From Alphaproteobacteria bacterium (GTDB lineage: Bacteria; Pseudomonadota; Alphaproteobacteria; UBA11073): a stretch of 38,184 bases of DNA. The DNA is taken from the NCBI GenBank assembly GCA_013289145.1, contig JABDAM010000013.1:1-38184 (forward strand), written 5' to 3'. A program made the translations under genes and the position numbers. This document shows, piece by piece, positions 1-7,851 of the stretch. The notes under the pieces were generated by a model, which saw only the letters and a list, made by a program, of their open reading frames with translations, was not told the origin of the DNA and made no database searches. The stretch's first letter is position 1. Each line of letters begins with the position of its first letter.

Positions 1-309
1 GCGCATCATGCCGGAGTGAATCGCGCTCGCGCGCAAACCCAGTTCGCGCAGGGCATTCACCTGATCATCCATCAACGCAATCAGGGGCGAAACCACAATC
101 CCCACACCACGGCGGCACAGCGCCGGAATTTGGTAGCACAGCGATTTGCCGCTTCCTGTCGGCATCAGTACCGCACAGCTGCCGCCTGCGATCACGCGAT
201 CAATAATTTCCGCCTGGTGGCCGCGGAATTCCTGATAACCGAAAACGCGCGCGAGAATTTCCCGAGGTGTTTCCGCCGCGCGCCCGTCCAATTTCAATCC
301 TGCGTTCAT
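1..309 (-). CDS. recQ: RecQ-family ATP-dependent DNA helicase, N-terminal part (cut by window edge)
   Basis: This is the first 103 codons of a RecQ-type superfamily 2 helicase, which unwinds DNA 3'-5' in recombinational repair. The minus-strand translation starts MNAGLKLDGRAAE and shows the RecQ motif 0 region (FGYQEFRGHQAEII), Walker A (MPTGSGKSLCYQIPA) and motif Ia (VVSPLIALMDDQV). The rest, including the DEAH box, RQC and HRDC domains, lies beyond position 1. I chose the ATG at 307-309; an in-frame GTG two codons upstream is also possible and no clear Shine-Dalgarno site decides it. It is divergent from the tRNA-Pro gene. The family call is firm from the motifs; the subfamily cannot be judged from this fragment. 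Confidence 0.93.
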   Translation of the reverse strand, partial: MNAGLKLDGRAAETPREILARVFGYQEFRGHQAEIIDRVIAGGSCAVLMPTGSGKSLCYQIPALCRRGVGIVVSPLIALMDDQVNALRELGLRASAIHSGMMR

Positions 310-363
310 ATGCACATGATGTGATAATTTATAGAACATCTCAAGAACAGACGAGGCTATTCA

Positions 364-392
364 TTGCAATTACAATGACATTTGTTTATAAC
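364..392 (+). promoter_or_regulatory. Sigma70-type promoter of tRNA-Pro
   Basis: TTGCAA (364-369), a 17-nt spacer and TATAAC (387-392) lie just upstream of the tRNA, so the expected start is about 4-6 nt before its first base. Assigned by eye. Confidence 0.55.
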
Positions 393-402
393 CGCCTCGG
401 TC

Positions 403-479
403 CGGGACGTAGCGCAGTCTGGTAGCGTACCAGCCTGGGGGGCTGGGGGTCGTGGGTTCGAATCCCACCGTTCCGACCA
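403..479 (+). tRNA. tRNA-Pro (anticodon GGG)
   Basis: A complete 77-nt cloverleaf with an encoded CCA end. The acceptor arm CGGGACG pairs with CGTTCCG with one G-U pair; the D arm is GCGC...GCGT; the anticodon stem CCAGC/GCTGG holds loop CTGGGGG with anticodon GGG at 437-439; the T arm is GTGGG-TTCGAAT-CCCAC. Discriminator A476 precedes CCA. It stands alone between recQ and putA. Confidence 0.97.
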
Positions 480-481
480 TC

Positions 482-511
482 CTTGGCAAGCACAGTATTG
501 CTAATGCCAAG
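482..511 (+). terminator. Hairpin after tRNA-Pro, possible terminator
   Basis: CTTGGCA (482-488) pairs with TGCCAAG (505-511), and AGCA (489-492) with TGCT (499-502), leaving an AA bulge and a CAGTAT loop. A short T run (516-520) follows on the plus strand, so it could end tRNA-Pro transcription. It also lies just past the putA stop on the other strand, where no T run follows. Confidence 0.45.
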
Positions 512-518
512 TGTCATT

Positions 519-3500
519 TTAATCTCCCACCATCGCCAATAATGTGGCGTTCCCACCTGCGGCGGTTGTGTTGATAGAAACCGTGCGTTCGGTTGCAAAG
601 CGGTGCAGATAATACGGCCCGCCGGCCTTAGGCCCGGTGCCGGACAGGCCTTCGCCGCCAAAGGGTTGCACGCCGACGACGGCGCCGATCATCGTGCGGT
701 TAACGTAAAGGTTTCCGGCGCGGATGGCGCAGCGCACTTTTTCATGCATCGCGTCGAGACGTGAATGCACACCGCACGTCAGGCCAAATCCGGTTGAATT
801 GATGGCGTCCAGGGCTTTGTCAATATCACGCGCGGCGTAACGGATAATGTGCAGCACAGGCCCGAAAACTTCGTCAGATAGTTGCGTAATAGATTGCAGT
901 TCAATAATGCGCGGTACGAAGAATGTTCCGCGCTCGCATTCAGGCGGTAGGGTGGCGGTGAATAAAATTTTTGCTTCCCGTTCCATGCGGTCAACGTGTT
1001 TTTGCAGGCCGTCGCGCGCCGCCGCATCAATCACCGGGCCAATATCTGTTTCCCATTTCATCGGATCGCCGATTTGCCACATGGCCGCGGCACCGCGCAG
1101 CAATTCAATTAATTTATCCGCGATGTTATCCTGCACAAACGCCACGCGTAGAGCAGAGCACCGCTGACCCGCGCTGTCGAATGCGGAGGCCAGAATATCA
1201 TCGCACGCCTGTTCCAGCAGTGCGGTGGAATCAACGATCATGCAATTCTGCCCGCCTGTTTCGGCGATGAACGGCACAATCGGCGCGCCGCGTTCGGCGA
1301 GGCCTTTATAAATAGTGTTTGCCGTGGCGGTAGAACCAGTGAAAGCGATGCCCGCGATTTTTTTAGATTCGGTGAAAACTTTACCCAGCGCAGCGCCCGA
1401 ACCTGGCGTGAAATGCAGCACCTCGCCAGGCACACCGGCTTGATGCAGTAATCGCACGGCGTAATGCGCGGTCATGGGCGTCTGGCCGGCGGGTTTGGCG
1501 ATGACGGAATTCCCGGCGGCGAGGGCGGCGGACATTTGCCCGGTAAAAATCGCCAGCGGAAAATTCCACGGCGCGATGCAGGCAAAGACTCCGCGGCCGC
1601 GCAGCCATAATTCGTTTTGCTCACCCGTGGGGCCGGGCAGGCGCAGCGGCGCTTCAAATTCGCGCGCGGCCTGGGCGCCGTAGTAGCGCAGGAAATCGAC
1701 CGCTTCCCGAAAATCGTTTACGGCGCTTTGCAAGGTGCGGCCGCCTTCACGCACAATCAGCGCCACCAAGGAGGCGATATTTTCTTCAAACAAATCCGCC
1801 GCGCGGAACAGAATTTTCCCGCGCACCGCGCCGCCCAAATTATCCCAAGCAGGCTGTGCCGCATGCGCGATATCAATCGCGCGGGCGGCATCTGTAGCCG
1901 ACGCATTCGCATTCGTCCCAATGACTTTTTTGTTATCAGCAGGCGAAAAACGCACCTGCTTTTCGCCGTACAAATTCTTGCCGCCGATAATCGGGAAAGA
2001 TTCATAAGGTCGCGCGAGGAATGCCTGTATATCCCGCGTCAATTTTTCACGCGCGACAGATTCCGCGAGCAGTGGGCCGAAGGAATTTTTGCGTTCATCG
2101 CCATAAATATCAGCGGGCAATGGAATTTTGATATTGCGCTTATCGGGCAGGGCAGTGGTGACCGCAACCGGGTCCGCCAGCAATTTTTCTATCGGCACGT
2201 CTGCATCGGCGATTTGATGAACGAAAGATGAGTTCGCGCCGTTTTCGAGCAGGCGGCGCACAAGATACGCCAGCAAATCGTGATGGGGTCCAACAGGTGC
2301 ATAAATGCGATAGGGAATCTGACGGCCGATAATTTCCCCCAGCGTTTCATAAAGCGTTTCGCCCATGCCGTGCAAACGCTGAAAACAATATTCACGATCA
2401 CCCGCCATTTCGATAATCGTCGCGGCAGTCAGCGCATTATGTGTCGCAAATTGCGGAAAAATCGCATCCGGCGCCGACAGCATCAATTCCGCAGCGGCGA
2501 GATAGGAAACATCCGTCGTCGTTTTGCGCGTGAAAACGGGATAATCCGCGTGGCCGTCAACCTGTGCGCGTTTGATTTCGGAATCCCAGTATGCGCCTTT
2601 TACCAGCCGCACCGGAATCCGGCGACCTGCCGCGCGTGCCAGAGCAATGACAAATTCCAATGTCGGCAAAGCGCGGCGGCCATAGGCCTGTACCGCCAAA
2701 CTCAAGCCGTTCCACCCTGCCAATTCCGGCGCGTGGGCGAGCGCTTCAAAAATTTCCAGAGACGGCACCAGGCGGTCCATTTCTTCAGCGTCGATGGTGA
2801 GCAAAATATCCTTTTTTTTCGCGGCTTTGCAAAGGGTCATTAATTCAGGCACCAAATCCGCCCGCGCATCATCCATCTTGCGCCATTCGTAACGCGGATA
2901 GAGTGCCGACAATTTAATCGAAATTCCAGCCGTTGTATTCGCCGCAATCACCGCGTCAAAGGCGCGGTGATACGCGTCAAAATAATGCGCGGCCTGATCC
3001 ATCGTGCGCGCGGATTCGCCGAGCATATCGTATGAGTAGCGCACGCCTTCGGCTTCCTTGGTTTTGGCGCGATGCAGTGCTTCTTCAATTGTTTCGCCCA
3101 GCACGAATTGATTGCCCATCACGCGCATGGCTTGTTCCAGCGCGGCGCGGATAACCGGCTCGCCCAAACGCGCAATCACGCGGCCGATGACGCCCCAGCC
3201 GGAATCCTCATTGCGCAGATGCAACACACCGCCCGTCAGGTTCAGCGCCCAGGTGGAAAAGTTTTGAAACGGATTACCCGCGCCGGCAGCTTCCCAATGC
3301 GTGCGGCTCATTTTATCACGGATGAGGGCGTCGCGCGTGGCCGCATCCGGAATGCGCAGCAATGCTTCCGCCACGCACATCAACGCCACGCCTTCCTCAG
3401 ACGTTAATTGATAAGCAATTAGCAACTGGTTGATATCCATCCCGCGCGGCGGCTGGGTGCGGATTTTTTCAATCGCCGCGCGCGCCAGTTTTTGCGCCGC

Positions 3501-3620
3501 GTTGCGGTGCGCAGAGAGCGGTTTTACGTGTTCCAACAATCGCCTGACCAGAATATTTTCATCCATCAGATAATGTTCAGCAAGAACAGGCAGGTGCGAA
3601 TCCAATAACGAAGCAGTCAT
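519..3620 (-). CDS. putA: Bifunctional proline dehydrogenase / L-glutamate-gamma-semialdehyde dehydrogenase PutA
   Basis: Oxidises proline to glutamate in two steps (FAD proline dehydrogenase, then NAD-dependent P5C dehydrogenase) with electrons passed to quinone. The 1033-residue protein shows PRODH motifs (VRLVKGAYWDSEIKRAQ; FATHNALT; RRLLENGANSSFV) in roughly residues 80-480 and an aldehyde dehydrogenase domain after about 500, with APWNFPLAIFTGQ, AFTGST, general-base Glu787 (AETGGQN) and catalytic Cys821 (SAGQRCSALR). There is no N-terminal ribbon-helix-helix, so this is the short PutA type that does not repress its own gene. Open reading frame continues upstream, but ATG 3618-3620 fits the usual N-terminus. 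No ribosome site precedes that ATG at normal spacing; an extended -10 (TGCTATGAT) sits 6 nt upstream. Confidence 0.95.
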   Translation of the reverse strand: MTASLLDSHLPVLAEHYLMDENILVRRLLEHVKPLSAHRNAAQKLARAAIEKIRTQPPRGMDINQLLIAYQLTSEEGVALMCVAEALLRIPDAATRDALIRDKMSRTHWEAAGAGNPFQNFSTWALNLTGGVLHLRNEDSGWGVIGRVIARLGEPVIRAALEQAMRVMGNQFVLGETIEEALHRAKTKEAEGVRYSYDMLGESARTMDQAAHYFDAYHRAFDAVIAANTTAGISIKLSALYPRYEWRKMDDARADLVPELMTLCKAAKKKDILLTIDAEEMDRLVPSLEIFEALAHAPELAGWNGLSLAVQAYGRRALPTLEFVIALARAAGRRIPVRLVKGAYWDSEIKRAQVDGHADYPVFTRKTTTDVSYLAAAELMLSAPDAIFPQFATHNALTAATIIEMAGDREYCFQRLHGMGETLYETLGEIIGRQIPYRIYAPVGPHHDLLAYLVRRLLENGANSSFVHQIADADVPIEKLLADPVAVTTALPDKRNIKIPLPADIYGDERKNSFGPLLAESVAREKLTRDIQAFLARPYESFPIIGGKNLYGEKQVRFSPADNKKVIGTNANASATDAARAIDIAHAAQPAWDNLGGAVRGKILFRAADLFEENIASLVALIVREGGRTLQSAVNDFREAVDFLRYYGAQAAREFEAPLRLPGPTGEQNELWLRGRGVFACIAPWNFPLAIFTGQMSAALAAGNSVIAKPAGQTPMTAHYAVRLLHQAGVPGEVLHFTPGSGAALGKVFTESKKIAGIAFTGSTATANTIYKGLAERGAPIVPFIAETGGQNCMIVDSTALLEQACDDILASAFDSAGQRCSALRVAFVQDNIADKLIELLRGAAAMWQIGDPMKWETDIGPVIDAAARDGLQKHVDRMEREAKILFTATLPPECERGTFFVPRIIELQSITQLSDEVFGPVLHIIRYAARDIDKALDAINSTGFGLTCGVHSRLDAMHEKVRCAIRAGNLYVNRTMIGAVVGVQPFGGEGLSGTGPKAGGPYYLHRFATERTVSINTTAAGGNATLLAMVGD

Positions 3621-3626
3621 AGCAAA

Positions 3627-3635
3627 ATCATAGCA
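3627..3635 (-). promoter_or_regulatory. Extended -10 of putA, predicted leaderless start
   Basis: On the minus strand TGC-TATGAT (hexamer 3632-3627) is followed by six bases and the putA ATG. No good -35 is visible, which extended -10 promoters can tolerate. Transcription starting at or next to the A of the ATG is inferred. Confidence 0.45.
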
Positions 3636-3643
3636 AATTTTCC

Positions 3644-3673
3644 TTGACAGGGAATTGGGAGTATTTGTAATTA
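3644..3673 (+). promoter_or_regulatory. Promoter of the 186-residue ORFan
   Basis: TTGACA (3644-3649), an 18-nt spacer and TAATTA (3668-3673), followed by a ribosome site AGGAAGG (3688-3694) 6 nt before the ATG at 3701. The -35 hexamer matches consensus exactly. Confidence 0.6.
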
Positions 3674-3700
3674 CCAAGATAACCTTTAGGAAGGCGATTA

Positions 3701-4261
3701 ATGGCAGATAATGAACAGATATCTTTTTCAAGGCGCCTGGCAGAAAACTTGGTTCCCTATGCGCCTGTTTCCGCCTGCTTTTGGGATGGCCATAAAAGTT
3801 GCTGGATTTCTTTTGACACTGCAAAATTGCCTGAGACTGTTTGTTCTTACATAGCTGATGATAACGGCCAAAAACGGTCACCTGAAACGGTTTTAAAATT
3901 CTATCACAAAATAAAAGGAAATCCCGAAATCGAAACCGCTTTTTCCAAAGGGTATGCCGACGGCCTGGTAAAATTGATTTCCAAACATGACGAAGACGGT
4001 ATGCTTGATGCATTGCGTGAAGCTCCGCAAGAATTAATTCAAAAAATGCCATTAGAACGAATGGCCGATGCCTTTTTGGATGCCGTCAGAAATACGGGAA
4101 TGTTTATCAAGGATGATCAGCCGCACGAAGAGCGCGTCAAACATATCGAATCCGCTCTCCATAGGTTGGAAAAGAACTTTCCAGGCATTATGAAATTGAT
4201 AGATGACAGATTTGATGGCGGCCGCAGGTTCGCCGCGCCGCCTGGAACGAACACGCCATAA
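3701..4261 (+). CDS. Hypothetical protein, 186 aa
   Basis: I do not recognise this protein. It is soluble and largely helical, with no signal peptide or membrane segment. Two Trp-containing segments (SACFWDGHKSCWISF) sit near residues 25-40, a charged helical middle follows, and the Gly/Pro-rich tail (GGRRFAAPPGTNTP) looks disordered. The gene has its own consensus-like promoter and a strong AGGAAGG ribosome site, so it is probably expressed. It lies divergent from putA and 56 bp upstream of gmk. Base composition is visibly more AT-rich than its neighbours, which suggests a fast-evolving or transferred gene. Confidence 0.8.
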   Translation: MADNEQISFSRRLAENLVPYAPVSACFWDGHKSCWISFDTAKLPETVCSYIADDNGQKRSPETVLKFYHKIKGNPEIETAFSKGYADGLVKLISKHDEDGMLDALREAPQELIQKMPLERMADAFLDAVRNTGMFIKDDQPHEERVKHIESALHRLEKNFPGIMKLIDDRFDGGRRFAAPPGTNTP

Positions 4262-4317
4262 ATAATTTAACTATTGCTTTATGATGACAGCCTGAAGGAA
4301 ATCGTGCATAAACAGCC

Positions 4318-4995
4318 ATGGTTGGTTTATCGACAGATCATTTGAAACGCCGGGGGATTATGCTGGTGCTCTCGTCGCCTTCGGGCGCGGGAAAGACCAG
4401 TATTGCAAAGGCGATTTTGGCGCGCGACGGCAATATCGCGCCGTCGGTTTCCGTGACGACGCGCGAACAGCGGCCGGGCGAAACGGACGGCGAGGATTAC
4501 CATTTCATCAGCCGTGATGCGTTTCAAAACCTGGTACGCCAGGGGCAGTTATTGGAATATGCCGAGGTGTTCGGGAATTTTTACGGCACGCCGCGTGCGC
4601 CGGTGGATAGCGCACTGCGCGATGGCCGGGATCTAATTTTCGACATTGATTGGCAAGGCGCGCGGCAGCTGACGGAAAATGCGCGCGATGATCTGGTAAC
4701 GGTTTTCATCCTGCCGCCACGCGCGGAGGACTTGGAACGCCGCTTGATGACGCGCGCCCAGGATACCGCCGACACCATTCAGCGCCGGATGGCCAAGGCG
4801 CCGGATGAATTGTCGCATTATCCCGAATATGATTATGTCGTCGTCAACAATGATTTTGAAACCAGTGTTGTGCAAGTTATGGCAATTTTGCACGCCGAAC
4901 GCCAGCGGCGGCAACGCTTTGTGGGACTGGCCCAGTTTATACGCGGTATGCAGGAACAGGTCCGCGCGAAGTACCCGGGCGGGGAATTAATGTAA
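4318..4995 (+). CDS. gmk: Guanylate kinase
   Basis: Phosphorylates GMP to GDP with ATP, feeding nucleotide and signalling pools. The 225-residue protein has the P-loop SSPSGAGKTS at about residues 19-28, the GMP-binding segment TTREQRPGETDGEDYHFI, the YGTPRAPV segment and the DIDWQGARQL strand of the family. Alphaproteobacterial homologues begin a few residues before RRGxMLVLSSPSGAGK, which supports ATG 4318 over the internal ATG 4360. A weak AAGGA lies about 20 nt upstream and the true ribosome site is unclear. Its stop abuts the convergent rsmA stop with no gap. Confidence 0.95.
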   Translation: MVGLSTDHLKRRGIMLVLSSPSGAGKTSIAKAILARDGNIAPSVSVTTREQRPGETDGEDYHFISRDAFQNLVRQGQLLEYAEVFGNFYGTPRAPVDSALRDGRDLIFDIDWQGARQLTENARDDLVTVFILPPRAEDLERRLMTRAQDTADTIQRRMAKAPDELSHYPEYDYVVVNNDFETSVVQVMAILHAERQRRQRFVGLAQFIRGMQEQVRAKYPGGELM

Positions 4996-5814
4996 TCACG
5001 CTTTTATCAGCGTTGCCAAATTTATAAACTGCTCCACCGTCAATTCCTCCGCGCGCGCAGTGACGTGGTTGCCGATTTCGATCATCAGCTTTTCGCCATC
5101 GTGCCCAGCGCCGTTGAGGATGCCCTTCAGCATCTTACGCCGCTGGGAAAAGGCGAGAGCAACGGTTTTTTCCATTTGCTCGAATGCAATTTCCGGTATC
5201 TGGTTTTTAGGAACAAGTTGCACAATGGACGAAACCACTTTGGGCGGCGGAACAAACGCGGATGGCGGCACGTCAAATAATAATTTTACGTCGCACAGCC
5301 ACTGGCACATTACGGACAGGCGGCCATAGGCGGCAGTGCGGGGGCGGGCGGCGAGGCGCTGGGCCATTTCTTTTTGCAGCATGATGGTGATGGATTTAAA
5401 TCCGGAAATTTGTTTCAGCCAGCCAATCAACAACTGCGATGCGACGTGATAGGGCAGGTTGGCAATAATCGCACGCGGGGCGGCCACCATTTCCGGGTTA
5501 AATTCCAGCGCATCACCTTCAATGATATTCAAGCGGCCGTCGGCATGTTCAGCCAGATCACGCATCACGCCGATCGCGCGTGGGTCGAGTTCGATGACAG
5601 TCACGCTCGCCGCCGGGCTTTCCAAAATCGCGCGCGTCAGGCCGCCGGGACCGGGGCCGATTTCAATCACGTTAACATGCGTTAAATCCCCCGCCGCCCG
5701 GGCGATTTTGCGCGTCAGGTTTAAATCCAGAATGAAATTCTGCCCCAGGCCCTTGCGCGCGGATAAACCATGTTTGGCAATCACTTCGCGCAGCGGCGGC
5801 AAATGCGAAAGCAT
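4996..5814 (-). CDS. rsmA: 16S rRNA (adenine(1518)-N6/adenine(1519)-N6)-dimethyltransferase
   Basis: RsmA (KsgA) dimethylates two adjacent adenines in the 3' hairpin of 16S rRNA during small-subunit assembly. The 272-residue protein shows the N-terminal GLGQNFILD segment, SAM motif I (VIEIGPGPGGLT, about residues 49-60), the acidic residue of motif II (VIELDPRA) and the catalytic NLPY motif at 119-122. The start overlaps the surA stop as TAATG, so translation is coupled. It is the last gene of the lptF-lptG-surA-rsmA operon. In many proteobacteria pdxA lies between surA and rsmA; here it is absent. Confidence 0.95.
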   Translation of the reverse strand: MLSHLPPLREVIAKHGLSARKGLGQNFILDLNLTRKIARAAGDLTHVNVIEIGPGPGGLTRAILESPAASVTVIELDPRAIGVMRDLAEHADGRLNIIEGDALEFNPEMVAAPRAIIANLPYHVASQLLIGWLKQISGFKSITIMLQKEMAQRLAARPRTAAYGRLSVMCQWLCDVKLLFDVPPSAFVPPPKVVSSIVQLVPKNQIPEIAFEQMEKTVALAFSQRRKMLKGILNGAGHDGEKLMIEIGNHVTARAEELTVEQFINLATLIKA

Positions 5815-6737
5815 TACTTGATTTCAATAAAAGCTTTATTGCGCAAATCGCGCAAATCGCGGCGTTGGAGCAGGTCTAATTGCTGATTAAATGCCGCGTC
5901 CTGTAATTTTTCCCGCGTGGGAATGTCTTTGGGATCCAATGTACGCGCGTCACGCAGGTATAAAATATAATAACCGCGCAGCGTGCGCATCGGTTTGCTG
6001 ACCTGGCCGGGACGCATCACATGGACGATCCGCGCCAGTTCGGGCGGCATTTGGCTTAGGGTTTGCCAGCCTAGATCGCCGCTGCGGCTGGCCGAGGCGC
6101 TTTGCGAAAAACCATGTGCCAGTGCGGAGAATTTCGCGCCTTGCGACATTTGTTTGATCAGATCCGCGCCAAAATCACGCACCTTTTGATCATCAACGGG
6201 CGCGTCCACAGGCAGGAAAATTTCCGCGACCAGATATTGCTGTTGATTGGCATCGCTTTTCAATTGCGCTTCCATGCGGTCGATTTCGCTGGGCGGCACA
6301 TCGACATTGGGCACAATGCGCTGTTCAACATATTTGTGCCAGGCGATTTCGGCGCGCAATTGATCTTGCAGCGTGTCTTTATCCACGCCTTGCGAGGCCA
6401 GCATATCCGTGAACTGATCGACCGACATATTATTACTGCCGGCAATGTTTGCCATGGCTTTGCGGATGTCTTCATCGGTTACTTTAATACTGCTGGCATC
6501 AGCGGCCTCAAGGCGCAGTTTGTCGTCGATCATCGAGTGCAAAACCTGCGGCGCGATGTCCTTGCGAGTTTCGTCCGCACGCGGCAGGCCGTTGGCGCCA
6601 ATCAGCAATTCAATACGCTGAGACAATTCATGCGTCGTGATGATGTCGTTATTGACGGTGGCGATGATGCCGACTTCATCGGCAAAAGCGGGCGCCGCGA
6701 GCGCCAGCGCGAATAGGATCAAGAGATATTTAGCCAT
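5814..6737 (-). CDS. surA: SurA-like periplasmic chaperone / peptidyl-prolyl isomerase
   Basis: A periplasmic folding factor for outer-membrane proteins. The 307-residue protein opens with a signal peptide (KYLLILFALALAAPAFA, cleavage near residue 19), followed by a SurA_N-type helical domain (GIIATVNNDIITTHELSQR to about residue 135) and one parvulin-like PPIase domain (about 165-265, with FSQSASASRSGDLGW and RPGQVSKPMRT). It has one PPIase domain, whereas E. coli SurA has two. Its ATG lies inside the end of lptG (8-bp overlap) and its stop overlaps the rsmA start. The direct lptG-surA junction lacks the lptD gene often found there. Confidence 0.9.
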   Translation of the reverse strand: MAKYLLILFALALAAPAFADEVGIIATVNNDIITTHELSQRIELLIGANGLPRADETRKDIAPQVLHSMIDDKLRLEAADASSIKVTDEDIRKAMANIAGSNNMSVDQFTDMLASQGVDKDTLQDQLRAEIAWHKYVEQRIVPNVDVPPSEIDRMEAQLKSDANQQQYLVAEIFLPVDAPVDDQKVRDFGADLIKQMSQGAKFSALAHGFSQSASASRSGDLGWQTLSQMPPELARIVHVMRPGQVSKPMRTLRGYYILYLRDARTLDPKDIPTREKLQDAAFNQQLDLLQRRDLRDLRNKAFIEIK

Positions 6738-7851
6738 CTTCAGAATAAAGCAGGATTGAAGCGCCGATCATAACGGCCAAAAGCGCCGGTGTCCATGCGG
6801 CCAGCGCAATGGGAACGATATTGGTATTGGCCAAAGCGCGCATGGAATCGCGCAGGATGAAGAGCGTAAACCCGACCAGCAGGCCGATGATAATCAGCCG
6901 CACCGCGCCGCCTGCACGCTGATGGCGCAACGCGAACGCCACCGACAAAAGCGCCACACCCATAAAAAGCAGCGGCTCCGCAAGCAGTGAGGCATAATGA
7001 AGCTCAAGCGCCGTCACGGCCAGGCCTGTACGGTGGATGGTATTGATAAGTTTCGGCAAAGCCCAGAAAGAAACCGCGTCCGGCTTGGCATATTGTTCCT
7101 CAATCTTCACCGGGGTCAGATGCGTAAAGAGAGTTACATTGTCCTGATGCTGCGGCATGGCATCCGATTGCGCCAAGGTCGCGTTTTGAAAATCCCATTT
7201 CCGGCCGGTTACCAAATGGCCCGTGGGCGCATCAATACGGCGCAGAAAACTTCCGTCGGGGGAAAATAATAAAACCATCACGTCCGACATCGTCCAATCG
7301 GCGTTGTTAATGGATTTGGCGTGAATGACCGCCTGGGTGTTATCGTCGTTCACCTGGCGCAGCCACAGGCCGGAATCGGTGAAGGCGACGGTGTTTGCCT
7401 TGTTACTTAAAACACGATTGTCCCAATCTTGATAGCGGCTGAAGACAAACGCGCCCGCGGGGCTGAGGACGGTGATTTTCAAAATCGCGATCAAAAATGC
7501 CGCGAACATCGCGGGCAGGGCGAATTCCCAAGCGGAAATGCCGCTGGCGCGCAGGACGACCAGTTCATGATTTCGCGCCATGCGCCAGAAACAAATCAGA
7601 CCCCCGAATAAAATCGCGAAAGGGAAAATCCGCATGCCGACCTCAGGAATTTTGAAAAACCCCATCAGCAGAATTTCCGCCAGCGCGATGGGCTTATTGC
7701 CCGAACGGCGGAGCAGCTCAACAACTTCAAAGACATAAATCAAGCCGAGCAAGCCCATCAGCACACCCGAAAAAATCACCGTATATTGCCGCGCGATATA
7801 AGCGGAAATGGTAAAGGGCATGCCGCGGCGGGCGCGTGCTTCATTTCGCAT
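6730..7851 (-). CDS. lptG: LPS export ABC transporter permease LptG
   Basis: One of the two membrane subunits of the LptB2FG transporter that extracts LPS from the inner membrane. The 373-residue protein has the YjgP/YjgQ architecture: a membrane segment at about 15-35 (YTVIFSGVLMGLLGLIYVF), two more to about residue 135, a periplasmic beta domain (about 140-275) and three C-terminal helices. EVGMRIFPFAILFGGL and RNHELVVLRASGIS are family-typical coupling-region sequences. It overlaps lptF by 11 bp and surA by 8 bp, which implies a tight operon. Confidence 0.94.
   Translation of the reverse strand: MRNEARARRGMPFTISAYIARQYTVIFSGVLMGLLGLIYVFEVVELLRRSGNKPIALAEILLMGFFKIPEVGMRIFPFAILFGGLICFWRMARNHELVVLRASGISAWEFALPAMFAAFLIAILKITVLSPAGAFVFSRYQDWDNRVLSNKANTVAFTDSGLWLRQVNDDNTQAVIHAKSINNADWTMSDVMVLLFSPDGSFLRRIDAPTGHLVTGRKWDFQNATLAQSDAMPQHQDNVTLFTHLTPVKIEEQYAKPDAVSFWALPKLINTIHRTGLAVTALELHYASLLAEPLLFMGVALLSVAFALRHQRAGGAVRLIIIGLLVGFTLFILRDSMRALANTNIVPIALAAWTPALLAVMIGASILLYSEDG

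Noticed and set aside
1617-2231. 204-codon plus-strand frame inside putA
   Set aside because: Antisense shadow of a clear PutA domain with no ribosome site or family features; GC-rich genes give such frames often.
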